Assembly: GCF_016820245.1 (NCBI RefSeq) | Contig: NZ_JAFCAR010000001.1 | Location: forward strand, 558,001 to 622,000 | From: Jannaschia sp. Os4 | GTDB lineage: Bacteria > Pseudomonadota > Alphaproteobacteria > Rhodobacterales > Rhodobacteraceae | Length of the DNA: 64,000 nucleotides | Direction: 5' to 3' | Part shown: positions 1 through 8,253 of the stretch, in pieces | How the letters are laid out: the number at the start of each line of letters is the position of its first letter | Position numbering within the stretch: position 1 is the first letter of the stretch | Position numbers and translations under genes: made by a program | The notes under the pieces: generated by a model | What the model saw: the letters and a program-made list of their open reading frames with translations, nothing else | What the model was told of the DNA's origin: nothing | Database searches by the model: none

Positions 1-512
<512 letters not shown>

Positions 513-685
513 GGGGAACTCCGGGAGAAGGAAGGCGACGGGTCGGTCGGGGATCGCGCGCCCCTATCAGGGCTTTGCAGCGTTGGCCATATGGCAATGC
601 TGCGGTGCAGAAAGAAGGGGCGGCGGTCCGCCGCAGGGCGCCGGGGGGGCTTCCGGGCGGGGATGCTCGGGGTCAGAAACGGGGC

Positions 686-1984
686 ATGCTGCGATTCGCC
701 CTCCTCTGGCTCCTCGCCCTGCCCGCCTCCGCCATGGAGTTCCCGGCGCCGGTGACGGACGACGCATACCTGCCCACCGATCCGGCCGTGGTGGCATGGG
801 GACGGCTGCTGTTCTGGGATCCGATCCTGTCGGGCAACCGCAACATCTCCTGCGGGACGTGCCACCATCCGGCCTTCGGCACGGGCGACGGTCTGGCGCT
901 GGGCCTCGGCGAGGGCGGCGTGGGGCTGGGGCCGGAGCGCGCGGCGGACCCGGCGAACGTCCCGGAGGACCGCATCCCGCGCAACGCGCCGGGGCTGTGG
1001 AACCTCGGCGCGCGCGAGTTCACCGTGATGTTCCACGACGGGCGGATCGAGGAGACGGCGGACGGCCTGCGCACCCCGATGGGCGAGGAGATGACCCAAG
1101 GGTTCGACACGCTGCTGTCGGCGCAGACGATGTTCCCGGTGCTGTCGGCGGACGAGATGGCGGGGCAGGCCAACGAGAACGACGTGGCCCGCATGGTCCG
1201 CTCGGGGCGGATCACGGGGCCGGGCGGCGCGTGGGACATCCTCGCCCGCCGGGTCGAGGCGGTGCCCGAGTACCGCGCCATGTGGGAGGCCGCGTTCCCC
1301 GGCGACGACGCGCTGGACTTCACCGATATCTCGGACGCCATCGCGCAGTTCGTGGAGCACGAGTGGCGGTCCGACACGTCCCCCTTCGACGCGTGGTCGC
1401 GGGGCGAGGCGGAGCTGCACCCCGTCGCGCTGCGTGGCGCGGAGCTGTTCTACGGGAGCCTCGGCTGCGCCGACTGCCATGCGGGGCCGTTCCAGACCGA
1501 TCACGGCTTCCACGCGATGGGCCAGCCGCAGATCGGGCCGGGCAAGGCGATGGCCTTCGAGGACCATGCCCGCGACACGGGGCGCGAGCGGGTGACGGGC
1601 GATCCGGCGGACGCCTACGCGTTCCGCACGCCGTCCCTGCGCAACGTGACGGAGACGGGACCTTGGGGGCATGCGGGCGCCTACGACGACCTGCGGGCCT
1701 TCGTGGAGGCGCACGCCGCGCCGCGCGCCGCGTTGGAGGCGTTCGAGCCGGGGACGGTGAAGCTGCCCCTGCTGGCCGCCGCCGAGGACTGGCGGGAGAC
1801 GGCCCCGGAGGCGCGGGCGGCCATCGCGGCGGCGGTGAAGGGGCCGGAGCGGGCGGTGACGGAGGACGAGGTGACGGCGCTGATGGCGTTCCTCGAGACG
1901 CTGCGCGACGAAGGGGCGCTGCGGGGTCGGTCGGGCGTGCCGGAGACGGTGCCCTCGGGGCTGGCGGTGGATCGCGGGGAGTGA
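686..1984 (+). CDS. Di-heme cytochrome c peroxidase / MauG-family protein, exported
   Basis: 432-residue periplasmic di-heme protein. A short signal peptide (MLRFALLWLLALPASA) precedes two c-type heme sites: CGTCH at residues 56-60 and CADCH near residue 261. The N-terminal context, WGRLLFWDPILSGNRNISC, is typical of the bacterial cytochrome c peroxidase/MauG family, and FRTPSLRNVTETGPWGHAG near the C-terminus is the usual second-domain motif. Such proteins reduce H2O2 with electrons from small cytochromes or oxidise protein side chains; which applies here cannot be read from sequence. The start was chosen because it opens a good signal peptide; upstream in-frame codons do not. Its stop overlaps the next gene's GTG (GTGA). 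Confidence 0.85.
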   Translation: MLRFALLWLLALPASAMEFPAPVTDDAYLPTDPAVVAWGRLLFWDPILSGNRNISCGTCHHPAFGTGDGLALGLGEGGVGLGPERAADPANVPEDRIPRNAPGLWNLGAREFTVMFHDGRIEETADGLRTPMGEEMTQGFDTLLSAQTMFPVLSADEMAGQANENDVARMVRSGRITGPGGAWDILARRVEAVPEYRAMWEAAFPGDDALDFTDISDAIAQFVEHEWRSDTSPFDAWSRGEAELHPVALRGAELFYGSLGCADCHAGPFQTDHGFHAMGQPQIGPGKAMAFEDHARDTGRERVTGDPADAYAFRTPSLRNVTETGPWGHAGAYDDLRAFVEAHAAPRAALEAFEPGTVKLPLLAAAEDWRETAPEARAAIAAAVKGPERAVTEDEVTALMAFLETLRDEGALRGRSGVPETVPSGLAVDRGE

Positions 1985-2811
1985 CCGGCGGCTTGGCGTG
2001 GACCCTCGACCGGGAGGCGGACACGCCCGCCGGTCGGGTCGCGTGGGGCATGGCGGGGGCGGGCCCGCCCCTCGTCCTCGCGCATGGGTGGCCGTGGTCG
2101 TCCCGTGCGTGGCACCGGATCATCCCGGCGCTGGCCGAGCGGTTCACGGTGCATTGGTACGACATGCCGGATTTCGGGCGGTCGGAGATGCGCGCCGACC
2201 GGCCCTCGGGGCTGGACGTGCAGGGGGAGACCTTCGCGCTGCTGCTGGAGCGGTGGGGCCTCGACCGGCCGCGGGTGTGGGCGCACGACTTCGGGGGCGC
2301 GGTCGCGCTGCGGGCGCACCTGCTGCACGGGCGGGCCTTCGACCGCCTCGTGCTGATGAACGTGGTGGCGATGCGCCCGTGGGGGTCGGCCTTCTTCGAC
2401 CATGTGGGGCGGCACGTGGACGCCTTCACGGGGCTGCCGCCGCACATCCATGCGGCGGTGGTGCGCGCCTACGTGGAGGGCGCGCTGGCGCACGGGCTGG
2501 GGGCCGACGACCTCGACGCGCTGGTGGCGCCGTGGCTGTCGGAGGCGGGGCGGGCGAGCTTCTACCGGCAGTTCGCGCAGGCCGACGAGCGGTTCACGGC
2601 GGAGGTGGAGCCGATGTTCGGCGCGGTGCGCTGCCCCGTGCTGATCGCGTGGGGCGCGGACGATCCGTGGATCCCGCTGGACCGGGGCCGCGCGCTGCAC
2701 GAGGCGATGCCGGGGGCGCGGTTCGAGGCGCTGCCGGGGCTAGGCCACCTGCCGCAGCTGGAGGGGCCGGAGGCCGTGCTGGAACGCGTGACGGGGTTCC
2801 TCGCCGCCTGA
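1981..2811 (+). CDS. Alpha/beta hydrolase of the epoxide hydrolase / dehalogenase type
   Basis: 276-residue alpha/beta-hydrolase starting at a GTG that overlaps the upstream stop (GTGA), so it is translationally coupled to the di-heme protein gene. The oxyanion motif HGWP is near residues 35-38. The nucleophile elbow reads AHDFGG, with Asp at about 103 where esterases have Ser. An Asp nucleophile in HDxGG together with HGWP points to soluble epoxide hydrolases and haloalkane/haloacetate dehalogenases rather than lipases. The acid residue is probably in WGADDPWIP and the catalytic His in GLGHLPQ near the C-terminus. There is no signal peptide, so it is cytoplasmic. The substrate is unknown. 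Confidence 0.8.
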   Translation: MTGGLAWTLDREADTPAGRVAWGMAGAGPPLVLAHGWPWSSRAWHRIIPALAERFTVHWYDMPDFGRSEMRADRPSGLDVQGETFALLLERWGLDRPRVWAHDFGGAVALRAHLLHGRAFDRLVLMNVVAMRPWGSAFFDHVGRHVDAFTGLPPHIHAAVVRAYVEGALAHGLGADDLDALVAPWLSEAGRASFYRQFAQADERFTAEVEPMFGAVRCPVLIAWGADDPWIPLDRGRALHEAMPGARFEALPGLGHLPQLEGPEAVLERVTGFLAA

Positions 2812-2904
2812 CCGGCAACCCTGCGCCCACGCACGGAGTTGTCATCGCATGTCGCGCCCCGCCTCCCCATATGGAGGGAGACAGCCGCACAGGAGACCGC
2901 CGCC

Positions 2905-3264
2905 ATGACCCGCGCCAAGGCCCTCGCCACCGCCCTCGCCGCCGCCACCGTCTCGCTCGCGCCGCCGCTGCCCGCCAGCGCGCAGGGCGTGTTCGTGCCG
3001 CCGCCCTCGCAGCAGCGGGCCGCGCCGCTGACGGGCGCGCGGGCGAACATCGCGCAGCAGCTCTACCAGTACGGCTACGGGGACGTGGACGTGCGGCGGC
3101 TGACCACCAGCCAGGTGGCGCAGATCAACTACCTGCTGCACGCGGGCCGGTCGGGCGGGGACACGCGCGCGCTGATCGGCGCGGCGCTGGCCCGTCCGGG
3201 GCGGCTCCAGTCCCTCATCACCGGCAACGCCAGCGTCGGCGTCGGCGTGACCCGGCGGAACTGA
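2905..3264 (+). CDS. Small exported protein, first of a tandem pair
   Basis: 119 residues with a clear Sec signal peptide ending ASA-QG and a Ser/Pro/Ala-rich linker. Its conserved part is LYQYGYGDVDVRRLTTSQVAQINYLL. I do not recognise a named family. The following gene encodes a protein with the same pattern (G[YF]..VD.R.L...Q[VL]A.I), so the two look like diverged duplicates. Start choice: an AGGAG ribosome-binding site at 2891-2895 lies 9 bases before the ATG. The mature protein is only about 90 residues and should be periplasmic or loosely attached to the outer membrane. Function unknown. Confidence 0.65.
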   Translation: MTRAKALATALAAATVSLAPPLPASAQGVFVPPPSQQRAAPLTGARANIAQQLYQYGYGDVDVRRLTTSQVAQINYLLHAGRSGGDTRALIGAALARPGRLQSLITGNASVGVGVTRRN

Positions 3265-3266
3265 GG

Positions 3267-3551
3267 ATGCGCGCGCTCCTGATCGCCGCGGCGCTGGCCG
3301 CCGCCGCCGCGCCCGCCGCCGCGCAGACGGCCAAGCCCGCGCAGACGAGCCAGCTGGCGGCGGGGGTGCAGCGCACGCTCGACGTGCTGGGCTTCCGCGA
3401 GGTGGACGCCCGGAGCCTCATCACCCGGCAGCTGGCCGCGATCCACCTCAACGTCGCGCCGCGCGCGCCGGGCTTCGGGTCGCGGTGGATCAACCTCCGG
3501 CAGGAGGTGAAGGTGATCCTCGGCTGGGACGGCTACGAGACGCGGGGCTAG
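3267..3551 (+). CDS. Small exported protein, second of a tandem pair
   Basis: 94 residues. An Ala-rich signal peptide ends AAAQ, and the mature domain contains VLGFREVDARSLITRQLAAIHL, which parallels the YGDVDVRRLTTSQVAQINYL region of the preceding gene. The ATG begins two bases after that gene's stop, so the pair is co-transcribed. The last four bases overlap the end of the convergent aminotransferase gene. No family name is recognised. The repeated helix-like motif suggests a small helical periplasmic protein; function unknown. Confidence 0.6.
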   Translation: MRALLIAAALAAAAAPAAAQTAKPAQTSQLAAGVQRTLDVLGFREVDARSLITRQLAAIHLNVAPRAPGFGSRWINLRQEVKVILGWDGYETRG

Positions 3552-4402
3552 ACGGCGGCCTTCCGGCTCTCCTCCAGATAGGCCTCGCGCAGGCGGCGGG
3601 CGACGGGGCCGACCTGCCCGCCTCCGATGGAGGCGCCGTCGATCTCGACCACCGGCATGACGAAGGTCGACGCGGAGGTGACGAAGGCCTCGTCGGCGGC
3701 CAGCGCCTCCTCTAGGGTGAAGGGCCGCTCCTCGACCGTCAGCCCCTGCTCGGCGGCGACCTTGAGGACGGCGGCGCGGGTGATGCCGTGCAGGATCTCC
3801 TCGCCGAGGTGCCGCGTGACCAAGGTGTCGCCCTTGACGATGTAGGCGTTGTTGGAGGTGCCCTCGGTGACGTGGCCGTCCTCGACCATCCACGCGTCGT
3901 CGGCGCCGCGGGCCTTGGCCTCCATCTTGCCCATCGACGGGTAGAGCAGCTGCACCGTCTTGATGTCGCGACGGCCCCAGCGGCGGTCGGGGATCGAGAC
4001 GACGGACATGCCGGTGCGGGCCTTGGGGGCGTCGGCGAGGCCGGGCTTGGCTTGGGTGAAGAGGACGACCGTCAGCGGCGTGGACGGGTCGGGATAGGCG
4101 AAGTCGCGGTCGGCGGCGCCGCGCGTGACCTGGAGGTAGACGAGGCCGTCCTCGATGCCGTTCTCGGCCACCAGCCGGCGGTGGATCGCCAGCAGGTCGT
4201 CGCGGGACATGGGCATGGCCATGCCCAGCTCTCGGAGCGAGCGCTCCAGCCGGACGGCGTGGCCCTCGAAGTCGATGAGCTTGCCGCCGAGGACGCTGGT
4301 GACCTCGTAGACGCCGTCGGCGAACAGGAAGCCGCGGTCGAACACGGAGACCTTGGCCTCGGCCTCGGGGACGAACTCTCCGTTGACGTAGACGGTGCGC
4401 AT
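3548..4402 (-). CDS. dat: D-amino acid aminotransferase (PLP fold type IV)
   Basis: 284-residue class IV aminotransferase. The N-terminus (VYVNGEFVPEAEAKVSVFDRGFLFADGVYEV) and the catalytic lysine segment RRDIKTVQLL (Schiff-base Lys near residue 147) match the D-alanine aminotransferase/branched-chain aminotransferase/aminodeoxychorismate lyase superfamily. The motif GTSNNAYIV and the LHGITR motif near residue 219 complete the PLP-binding site. The length and DIKT..LLYP context fit D-amino acid transaminase (making D-Glu or D-Ala for peptidoglycan) better than IlvE, which is longer and has different substrate loops. Exact substrate is inferred. Convergent with the small secreted gene. Confidence 0.8.
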   Translation of the reverse strand: MRTVYVNGEFVPEAEAKVSVFDRGFLFADGVYEVTSVLGGKLIDFEGHAVRLERSLRELGMAMPMSRDDLLAIHRRLVAENGIEDGLVYLQVTRGAADRDFAYPDPSTPLTVVLFTQAKPGLADAPKARTGMSVVSIPDRRWGRRDIKTVQLLYPSMGKMEAKARGADDAWMVEDGHVTEGTSNNAYIVKGDTLVTRHLGEEILHGITRAAVLKVAAEQGLTVEERPFTLEEALAADEAFVTSASTFVMPVVEIDGASIGGGQVGPVARRLREAYLEESRKAAV

Positions 4403-4468
4403 GACGGGCCCTCCTCTTCGCCCTCCCGATTGGGGGAGGGCGGGGGAGGCGTCAAGCTGGCGCGGCGC

Positions 4469-4828
4469 TCACTCGGCGGCGAGGTGGCCCGCGGGCGCGG
4501 GCCGGTCGGCCACGTAGTCGAGCGCGGGGGTGCGGCGCACGGCGGTGGCGCGCTTGAACTCGTAGCGCATCCCGCCGGCGGCGGTCGGCTCCATCGCGAC
4601 GATCAGGCAGGTCCGCACGAGGCGGGCGCCGTCGTGGATCTCGACGAGGCCGCGCAGCCGGGGCGCGTCGGCCAAGGCGACCTCGAACCCGGTGGCGTCG
4701 AGCGCGACGATGGGCAGCCACGTCTCGCCGACCTGCACCCGCAGGCGGCCCTTGCGCTTGGTCCGCTGGGCCCGCGCGCGCTCGAGGCCCTCGCGGACCT
4801 CCTTGGGGAGGAAGTAGAGATCGGACAT
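4469..4828 (-). CDS. Small PilZ-like / conserved hypothetical protein
   Basis: 119-residue cytoplasmic protein without signal or membrane segment. The N-terminus SDLYFLPKEVREGLERARAQRTKRKGRLRVQVGE is followed by alternating beta-strand-like segments resembling a small barrel, reminiscent of PilZ (RxxxR then D/NxSxxG), but the second PilZ motif is replaced by DATGFEVAL. I therefore only call it PilZ-like; c-di-GMP binding is doubtful. It stands alone between the aminotransferase gene and the cobalamin operon. Upstream lies GGAAC-N17-CGTT (4902-4927), a candidate general-stress promoter, with a leader of roughly 65-70 bases. Confidence 0.55.
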   Translation of the reverse strand: MSDLYFLPKEVREGLERARAQRTKRKGRLRVQVGETWLPIVALDATGFEVALADAPRLRGLVEIHDGARLVRTCLIVAMEPTAAGGMRYEFKRATAVRRTPALDYVADRPAPAGHLAAE

Positions 4829-4901
4829 GGCCCCGTGCCCCCTTTCGATCCGGCGCGGGCGATTCTCGGCCGACGGCCCGCGCGGGTTAGACTGGGGGAC
4901 G

Positions 4902-4927
4902 AACGTAACGAGTCAATGAACGGTTCC
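4902..4927 (-). promoter_or_regulatory. Candidate EcfG-type (general stress) promoter before the PilZ-like gene
   Basis: On the minus strand GGAAC (4927-4923) is followed after 17 bases by CGTT (4905-4902), matching the alphaproteobacterial EcfG consensus GGAAC-N16-17-CGTT. It points toward the gene starting at 4828. The spacer is one base longer than in the three other copies, and the leader is longer. An overlapping TTGACT could also be a sigma-70 -35 element, so this is the weakest of the four. Confidence 0.4.
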
Positions 4928-4932
4928 ACACG

Positions 4933-5712
4933 TCAGGGTTGTGTCGTGCGCGGGCGCAGGACGTGGGGCCGATTCGGGTCGTAGAGCGCGCTGTCGGGGA
5001 AGTCGCCGGCGGCCTGCGCGCCGCCCAGCGCGGGGCCGACGAGGATCAGCGCGGTGCGGGTGATCTTGGCGGCGCGCACCTCGGCGTGGACCGTCGAGAG
5101 GGTCGCGCGGATGAAGTGCTCGTCGGGCCAGCCCACGCGGGTCGCGACGACCACGGGGCAGTCCGGGCCGTAGTGGGGCGTGAGCGTGCGCTCGATCTCG
5201 CGCAGGGCGCGGATGCCGAGGTGGATCGCCAGCGTGGCGCCGGTGCGGGCGAAGTTCTCGAGCGTCTCGCCGGGGGGCATGGAGGTCGACTTCATGCTCA
5301 TCCGGGTCAGCACGATGGACTGTGCCACTTGGGGCACGGTCAACTCCCGACCCAAGGCCGCCGCCGCCGCCGCGTAGGCGGGGACGCCCGGGCAGATGTC
5401 GTAGGGGATCGCGTCCCGGTTGAGCAGGCGGATCTGCTCGGCGATGGCGCCGTAGAGACTGGGGTCGCCGGAATGGACGCGGGCCACGTCCTCGCCGCGC
5501 GCGTGGGCGGCGACGATCTCGGCATGGGTCTGCTCCAGCGTCATGGGCGCGGTGTCGAGGACGCGCGCGCCCTCGGGGGCCTCGGCGACCACGGCCGCCG
5601 GGACGAGGGAGCCCGCGTAGAGGCAGGTGGGGCAGGCGCGGATCAGGCGCTGCGCCTTGAGGGTTAGGAGCTCGGGGTCGCCGGGGCCGGCGCCGATGAA
5701 GTGGACGGTCAT
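4933..5712 (-). CDS. cobM: Precorrin-4 C11-methyltransferase
   Basis: 259-residue SAM-dependent tetrapyrrole methyltransferase. It starts MTVHFIGAGPGDPELLTLKAQ, with the family glycine-rich GAGPGDPELLT motif at residues 7-17, and contains VHSGDPSLYGAIAEQ and PGVPAYAAAAAALG, typical of CobM/CbiF. It methylates C11 of the corrin ring precursor. The ATG at 5712 puts the glycine motif right at the N-terminus, as in the family; a longer in-frame reading adds only low-complexity residues. Last gene of the operon, separated from cobJ by 76 bases that hold a conserved intergenic element. Confidence 0.93.
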   Translation of the reverse strand: MTVHFIGAGPGDPELLTLKAQRLIRACPTCLYAGSLVPAAVVAEAPEGARVLDTAPMTLEQTHAEIVAAHARGEDVARVHSGDPSLYGAIAEQIRLLNRDAIPYDICPGVPAYAAAAAALGRELTVPQVAQSIVLTRMSMKSTSMPPGETLENFARTGATLAIHLGIRALREIERTLTPHYGPDCPVVVATRVGWPDEHFIRATLSTVHAEVRAAKITRTALILVGPALGGAQAAGDFPDSALYDPNRPHVLRPRTTQP

Positions 5713-5728
5713 GGCGTCTCCTGTCGGA

Positions 5729-5788
5729 GGGGGCGCTGCCCCCGCGCCTGCGGCGCTCCCCCGAGGTATTTGGGCCAAGATGAGGGAG
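5729..5788 (+). repeat. Conserved intergenic element, copy A (inside the cob operon)
   Basis: A perfect hairpin GGGGGC-GCT-GCCCCC (5729-5743), a short spacer, then the tail CCCCCGAGGTATTTGGGCC followed by AAGATGAGGG (5758-5787). The same hairpin-plus-tail arrangement recurs at 10098 and 56879, and a variant on the other strand at 48768. It fills the gap between the fused cobJ stop (5789) and the cobM start (5712). Function unknown; it could act as RNA in the polycistronic transcript. Confidence 0.7.
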
Positions 5789-7567
5789 TCATGCGAGGTC
5801 GCCCCCGGCCATCTTCCGGGCGTAGCCGCGCGGGGTGTAGAGGCGCGGCCCCTCGGCGGTGTCGAGGATGCGGGTGTTGGACGAGCCGATCAGGACCACG
5901 GTGAGCATGTCGATCTCGTCGACCTCCACCTCGGCAAGCTTGCGGATGCGCAAGCGTTCCTCGGGGCGGCCCAGCGACGAGGCGAGCAGGACGGGCGTGT
6001 CGCCGGGACGGCCCGTGAGGAGGATGTCGCGAGCCTGCGCCATCAGATCCCGGCGCTTCTTGGAGACCGGGTTGTAGAGGGCCACGACGAAGTCGCCGTC
6101 GGCGGCGGCGCGGAGGCGGCGCAGGATGTCGTCGCGGGGCGTCAGCAGGTCCGAGAGCGAGATGGCGCAGAAGTCGTGGCCCAGCGGCGCGCCGGAGCGG
6201 GCGGCGGCGGCCTGCAGCGCGGAGATGCCCGGCGCATGGACGACCGACACGCCGCCCCATGCGCGGGGCGCGTCCTCGCGGTCCATCAGTTCGAGGACGA
6301 GCGCGCCCATCGCGTAGATGCCCGCGTCGCCGGAGCAGATCAGCGCGACGTCGCGGCCTTCGGCGGCGCGGTCGAGGGCGTGGCGGCAGCGCGCCTCCTC
6401 GCCGCCCAAGGGGAAGTCGGCGCGCGGCTTGCCCGCCGCGAGGGGGCCGAGGAGGTCGATGTAGAGGGAGTAGCCGACGAGTTCGTCCGCGTCGGCGATC
6501 AGGCGGCTGGCCTCGGGCGTGCGCCACGCGGCCTGCCCCGGCCCGATCCCCACGAGGGAGACGCGGCCCCGGCGGCGGCCATTCAGGTGGACGATCGGTT
6601 CGGGCGCCTCGGCCACGGCGACGGTGGCCATGGCGGACTTGTGCTTGGGCCGGGCGAGGGTGGCGTCGGGTCCGGCGAGGGCGAGGGCCGCGTTCTCGGC
6701 CACGCCGTGGGTGCCGAGTTCGGCGAACACCACGTCGGAGGGGGTGGCGGTGCGGGGCGTCTCGGCCTCCAGCGCGGCGGCGTCGAAGAGGCGAAGGGGG
6801 AGGTCCATGCGCTTGGCAAGCGCGACGATGGCGGGCTCGTCGGCCTTGAGGTCGGCGGTGGCGATGGCGGCGAGGGCTCCGGGCGCGAGGTCGAGGTCGG
6901 CCAGTGCTTCGTCGACCAGGCCGGCCAGCTCCGCCTCGGGGCAGCCGCGCGAGGCACCGACGCCGAGGACGAAGCGGCGGGGGTGGAAGACGAGGTGGTC
7001 GTCCGCGCCCTCGGTCGGTCTCGTGGTGCCGGTGATGCGGACGGCGTCGCCCGGCGGCAGGTCGAGCCACGGGACGCCGTCCACCGCCGCGCCGCCGCCG
7101 GACAGGAGTGCGGCCATCGCGGGCTTGGCGTGCTGCGGGTTGGTCAGCGTCCAGCCGGCGGGCGGCTCGTCCAGCGCGACGCCGAGGGCCACGTCCCCGG
7201 CGGTGGTGACCGCCGCCGTGCCGCCGGTGGCCTCGGCGATGCGCCGGGCCAGCCGGTTCGCGCCGCGATGGCCGCCGAGGAGGGGGACGACGACCGCGCC
7301 GTCGTCGGAGACGGAGAGGACCGGCGGCTCGGCGCGCTTGTCGGACAGGAGGGGAGCGACGCCGCGGATGAGGATGCCGCTGGCGCAGACGCCGACGATG
7401 GCGGTCCCGGCGGCGAAGAGGTCGCGGGCGTGGGCGAGGGCGTCGGGGAAGGTGACGTCCGCGTCGACGCGGCCCTCGCGGCCGTGGAGCGGCGCACCGA
7501 GGGCATCCGCCACCTTGCGGGCGGTGGGGAGCCCGGAGGCATTGATCGCCATCACCACTACGTCCAT
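5789..7567 (-). CDS. cobJ: Fused CbiG/CobE - precorrin-3B C17-methyltransferase (CobJ)
   Basis: 592 residues, about twice the usual length of CobJ. The first ~330 residues are CbiG-like: a CbiG N-terminal part with VGVCASGILIRGVAP and LSVSDDGAVVVPLLGGHRGAN, then a CbiG C-terminal/CobE part beginning FVLGVGASRGCPEAE. The last ~250 residues are the methyltransferase: VSLVGIGPGQ near residue 345, ICSGDAGIYAMGALVLE, and VALYNPVSKKRRDL, all typical of CobJ/CbiH. It therefore joins ring-contraction chemistry with the CbiG/CobE function. The start overlaps the 3' end of cobI by 10 bases. Known in some alphaproteobacteria as a fusion. Whether the CbiG part is a true lactonase is not shown. Confidence 0.9.
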   Translation of the reverse strand: MDVVVMAINASGLPTARKVADALGAPLHGREGRVDADVTFPDALAHARDLFAAGTAIVGVCASGILIRGVAPLLSDKRAEPPVLSVSDDGAVVVPLLGGHRGANRLARRIAEATGGTAAVTTAGDVALGVALDEPPAGWTLTNPQHAKPAMAALLSGGGAAVDGVPWLDLPPGDAVRITGTTRPTEGADDHLVFHPRRFVLGVGASRGCPEAELAGLVDEALADLDLAPGALAAIATADLKADEPAIVALAKRMDLPLRLFDAAALEAETPRTATPSDVVFAELGTHGVAENAALALAGPDATLARPKHKSAMATVAVAEAPEPIVHLNGRRRGRVSLVGIGPGQAAWRTPEASRLIADADELVGYSLYIDLLGPLAAGKPRADFPLGGEEARCRHALDRAAEGRDVALICSGDAGIYAMGALVLELMDREDAPRAWGGVSVVHAPGISALQAAAARSGAPLGHDFCAISLSDLLTPRDDILRRLRAAADGDFVVALYNPVSKKRRDLMAQARDILLTGRPGDTPVLLASSLGRPEERLRIRKLAEVEVDEIDMLTVVLIGSSNTRILDTAEGPRLYTPRGYARKMAGGDLA

Positions 7568-8253
7568 GGATCGGCCCCCTTCGTCACGAGGATCATCGAG
7601 AAGTACGGGGCGTCGTCGGGGGCGTCCGCGAGCGGCAGCACCCGCTCCACCCCCGTCGTCGCGCGCTCCACGTAGGTCGCGTCCAGCCCCTCGGCGGCGA
7701 GCAGTGCGCGCAGGCGCGGCAGGTGGCGGCCCACCTTCATGATCGCCACCGTGTCCGCATCGCGCAGCCGGTCGCGCAGGGCGTCGTCGGGCAGCGTGCC
7801 GGGGAGGATCGTCATCGTCTCGTCGCGGGCGGCCAGCGGCAGGGCGGCGGCGGCGGCGCAGGCGGTGAAGGAGGTGACGCCGGGGGTGACGACGACGCGG
7901 AAGCGGTCGCGCAGGCGGGCCATGAGGTACATGAACGATCCGTAGAAGAGGGGGTCGCCCTCGCAGAGCGCGACCACGTCGCGGCCTGCGGCGAGGTGGG
8001 CGGCGATGCGGGCGGCGCCGTCGTCGTAGGCCGCCTGCGCGGGGGCACGGGCGCGGGTCATGGGGATTTCGATGCGGACCTCCTCGGCCGTGGCCTGGAT
8101 GAGGTCGGCGGCGATGGCGCGCGCGAGGCTGTCGCCGCCCGCGAGGGACGGGTAGGCGATGACCTGCGCGCGCTCGATCAGGCGCGCGGCGCGCAGCGTC
8201 AGCAGGTCGGGCGCGCCGGGGCCGAGGCCGACGCCGTGGAGGGTGCCGGTCAT
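7558..8253 (-). CDS. cobI: Precorrin-2 C20-methyltransferase
   Basis: 231-residue SAM-dependent methyltransferase that methylates C20 of precorrin-2, committing it to the corrin pathway. Visible motifs are GVGLGPGAPDLLTLRAARLI at the N-terminus, the LCEGDPLFYGSFMYL motif near residue 105 that is characteristic of CobI/CbiL, and VTPGVTSFTACAAAAALPL. The ATG at 8253 overlaps the stop of cobL (ATGA), so translation is coupled; an alternative start six codons upstream adds nothing conserved. Confidence 0.93.
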   Translation of the reverse strand: MTGTLHGVGLGPGAPDLLTLRAARLIERAQVIAYPSLAGGDSLARAIAADLIQATAEEVRIEIPMTRARAPAQAAYDDGAARIAAHLAAGRDVVALCEGDPLFYGSFMYLMARLRDRFRVVVTPGVTSFTACAAAAALPLAARDETMTILPGTLPDDALRDRLRDADTVAIMKVGRHLPRLRALLAAEGLDATYVERATTGVERVLPLADAPDDAPYFSMILVTKGADPWT

